A stretch of DNA of 64,000 nucleotides from Fusobacterium massiliense (GTDB lineage Bacteria; Fusobacteriota; Fusobacteriia; Fusobacteriales; Fusobacteriaceae), in contig NZ_LT608327.1 of the NCBI RefSeq assembly GCF_900095705.1, positions 1 through 64,000 on the forward strand. The letters run 5' to 3'. Shown here piece after piece: positions 62,354-64,000 of the stretch. The first letter of the stretch is position 1, and every line of letters starts with the position of its first letter. Made by a program: the position numbers and the translations under genes. The notes below the pieces were generated by a model. The model had not been told where the DNA came from, did not search any database, and worked only from the letters and a program-made list of their open reading frames with translations.

Positions 62354-63353
62354 AGTTTTAATTATAAATACAGGTGGAACTATTGGAATGGTAGGAAAAC
62401 CTTTAAGACCTGCTACAAATTGGTTGGAAATAGCTAAGGAACATCCTGTACTGGAAAAATTTCCAACGGATTATTATCAATTTGAGCATTTGATAGATTC
62501 ATCTGATGCTACTCCGGAATTTTGGATAAAATTAGTTGAAGTCATAGAAGAAAATTATGATAAATATTTAGGTTTCGTCATATTACATGGAACAGATACT
62601 ATGGCTTATACAGGTTCTCTTTTATCATTTTTATTGAAAAATCTAGCTAAACCTGTTGTGCTTACAGGAGCTCAAACGCCTATGATTTTTCCAAGAAGTG
62701 ATGGTTTACAAAATTTAATAAATTCTATTTATATTGCTGGTAATAAACTATATGATATTCCAGTTGTCCCTGAGGTTTGTATTTGTTTTAGAGATTGCTT
62801 ATTAAGAGCAAACAGGAGTAAAAAAACAGATAGTAATAATTACTACGGTTTTTCTTCTCCGAATTATAATCCTTTAGCAGAAATTGGGGCAGATATTAAA
62901 ATTATTAAAGATAGAATTTTACCAATACCAACAGAAAAATTTTATGTTGAAAAAATAATAAATCCTAATGTGTTGCTTATAGAATTGTTTCCTGGATTAA
63001 ATCCAAATTACATAAGAGATTTTGTAATTAACAATCCTGAGATTAAAGCACTCATATTAAAAACTTATGGAAGTGGAAATACTCCAACTAGTGTTGAATT
63101 TATAGATATGTTAAAAGAAATTTCAAATAAAAATATACCAATACTAGACATAACACAATGTGTATCTGGGAGTGTAAAAATGCCACTTTATGAATCAACA
63201 GATAAACTTGTTAAATTAGGAATAATAAACGGAAGTGACATAACTTCAGAGGCTGGAATAACTAAAATGATGTATCTTTTAGGAAAAGGCTATGATATAG
63301 AAAGAATTAGAAAAGAATTTTCTGTTTCAATATCTGGAGAACAATTTGCTTAA
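62343..63353 (+). CDS. ansA: L-asparaginase, type I
   Basis: Hydrolyses asparagine to aspartate and ammonia in the cytosol; no signal peptide, so the type I (AnsA) form. 336 residues. First catalytic Thr in INTGGTIGMVG, second in ILHGTDTMAYTGSLLSF, followed by KPVVLTGAQTPM. Overlaps the upstream peptidase gene by 11 bases, suggesting one peptide/amino-acid scavenging unit. Confidence 0.95.
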   Translation: MENKVLIINTGGTIGMVGKPLRPATNWLEIAKEHPVLEKFPTDYYQFEHLIDSSDATPEFWIKLVEVIEENYDKYLGFVILHGTDTMAYTGSLLSFLLKNLAKPVVLTGAQTPMIFPRSDGLQNLINSIYIAGNKLYDIPVVPEVCICFRDCLLRANRSKKTDSNNYYGFSSPNYNPLAEIGADIKIIKDRILPIPTEKFYVEKIINPNVLLIELFPGLNPNYIRDFVINNPEIKALILKTYGSGNTPTSVEFIDMLKEISNKNIPILDITQCVSGSVKMPLYESTDKLVKLGIINGSDITSEAGITKMMYLLGKGYDIERIRKEFSVSISGEQFA

Positions 63354-63365
63354 ACAGAGGTTAAT

Positions 63366-64000
63366 ATGAAAAGAAAAATGATATTTATTATTGCAATATT
63401 TGTGTTTATTGTCGTTGGCCTTTTAAATTCTTGTCGACATAAAGATAAAATTGTTATTAATGTGTATGCTGAAGATGAAATAGAACTTTTGGTAGAAAAA
63501 TATGCAAAAAGATATGAAAAAACTTTTGATAAATATAAGGTAGAAGTAAATAAATTAGATAACTTTAAAGATTATAATATTATTATTACTAATGAAGAGA
63601 ATAAAGTAAAGACTTTAAATAAGAATGTAAAAACAAGAGTATTTTTTGAAGATAAACTTGTTATAATAGGAAGAAAGAAAATAAATGATTTAGAAGAATT
63701 AGAAAATTTTTCTTTAGCTATGCCAGAATTAGATACAAATATTGGTAAAATTGGATTATCACTCTTATCTGATTTGAAATCTCAAAAAAAGGTGTTAGAG
63801 AGTACAGCCTACAAAGATAATGTTATTAGCTCATTACAAAGTGTTGATTTATATGAAGTCGATTTTGCACTTGTGACTAGGTCAATTTTATATCTTGCAA
63901 AAAATTCTTCTGTATGTTATACATTTTCTGGAGATAGTAGAAATAAAGTTTTATATAAATCTTATTTAGTTACAAGAAAAAGTAAAGATGCAAAAAAGTT
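63366..64000 (+). CDS. substrate-binding lipoprotein (ModA-like), truncated by window end
   Basis: N-terminal ~211 residues only; the frame is still open at base 64000. Lipobox VGLLNSC, cysteine near residue 23, after a long hydrophobic signal. The mature part starts IVINVYAEDEIELLVEKYAKRYEKTF and contains ALVTRSILYLAKN, the pattern of ModA-type periplasmic binding proteins (solute-binding family, molybdate/tungstate-like). Ligand uncertain. AGAGG precedes the ATG and only 12 bases separate it from ansA. Transporter genes, if present, would be to the right. Confidence 0.75.
   Translation, partial: MKRKMIFIIAIFVFIVVGLLNSCRHKDKIVINVYAEDEIELLVEKYAKRYEKTFDKYKVEVNKLDNFKDYNIIITNEENKVKTLNKNVKTRVFFEDKLVIIGRKKINDLEELENFSLAMPELDTNIGKIGLSLLSDLKSQKKVLESTAYKDNVISSLQSVDLYEVDFALVTRSILYLAKNSSVCYTFSGDSRNKVLYKSYLVTRKSKDAKK

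Overview
The window is chromosomal DNA of a Fusobacterium, close to the F. nucleatum / F. periodonticum group. The evidence is very low G+C with AGA/AAA-rich codon use, a FadA-family adhesin beside a very large type V autotransporter with the characteristic fusobacterial N-terminal domain, a two-membrane envelope (Kdo synthesis, OmpA, TolC/RND) in an otherwise Firmicute-like gene set, and amino-acid fermentation genes. No prophage, intact insertion sequence, plasmid or CRISPR array is visible.

Layout. 1-250: end of an rRNA operon (5S rRNA, tRNA-Asn, terminator). 0.3-5 kb: guaA, a D-lactate-type dehydrogenase (minus) and gdhA. 5-10.3 kb: a YhcC-type radical SAM gene, nagB, then the B12-dependent glutamate mutase genes mutS-mutL-mutE. 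10.5-15.6 kb: ilvE (minus), a sirtuin, guaB, a secreted MORN-repeat protein and an HD-domain protein. 15.8-25.7 kb: one six-gene adhesin operon (FadA-like protein, two A/E/K-rich coiled-coil proteins, small lipoprotein, OmpA-like protein, 2501-residue autotransporter). 25.9-31.3 kb: ung, murE, kdsA, a free-standing ~190-nt structured RNA gene (6S-like candidate) and argS. 31.7-36.2 kb (minus): a four-carbon sugar-acid (threonate/erythronate type) operon with DeoR regulator, DUF1537 kinase, PdxA2 and GntP permease. 36.9-38.8 kb: an RclA-like flavoprotein diverging from an HxlR-type redox regulator. 39-44.6 kb (minus): kdsD, 5-formyl-THF cyclo-ligase, a degenerate uracil-glycosylase-like protein, an MBL hydrolase and an SDR, then a nucleosidase / spore-photoproduct-lyase-like radical SAM fusion. 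44.9-51.5 kb: TetR plus tripartite RND efflux operon with a small PII-like last gene. 51.8-53.7 kb: GlgX-type debranching enzyme (minus). 54.1-61.1 kb: membrane protein, maf, mreB, scpB, rluB-like and gatCAB. 61.4-64 kb: prolyl aminopeptidase, L-asparaginase I and the start of a substrate-binding lipoprotein cut by the window end.

The most unusual content lies between the genes. About 25 copies of a ~75-bp hairpin repeat (ends AGTCTCT...AGAGACT, inner CCGTAT...ATACGG) occupy most transcription-unit boundaries, often as pairs with a ~115-119 bp period. Copies differ by paired, base-pairing-preserving substitutions in at least three helices, and they fall into two sequence classes. Copies lie in the leaders of ilvE, tetR, argS and ung, where they also create false N-terminal extensions of the reading frames; I corrected those starts from ribosome-binding sites. 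A second dispersed repeat (three copies, two carrying an almost identical terminator) and a single 164-bp palindrome are also present. Several promoters share an extended TGnTATAAT -10 element, and candidate operators are visible for TetR, HxlR, DeoR and the lactate dehydrogenase gene.
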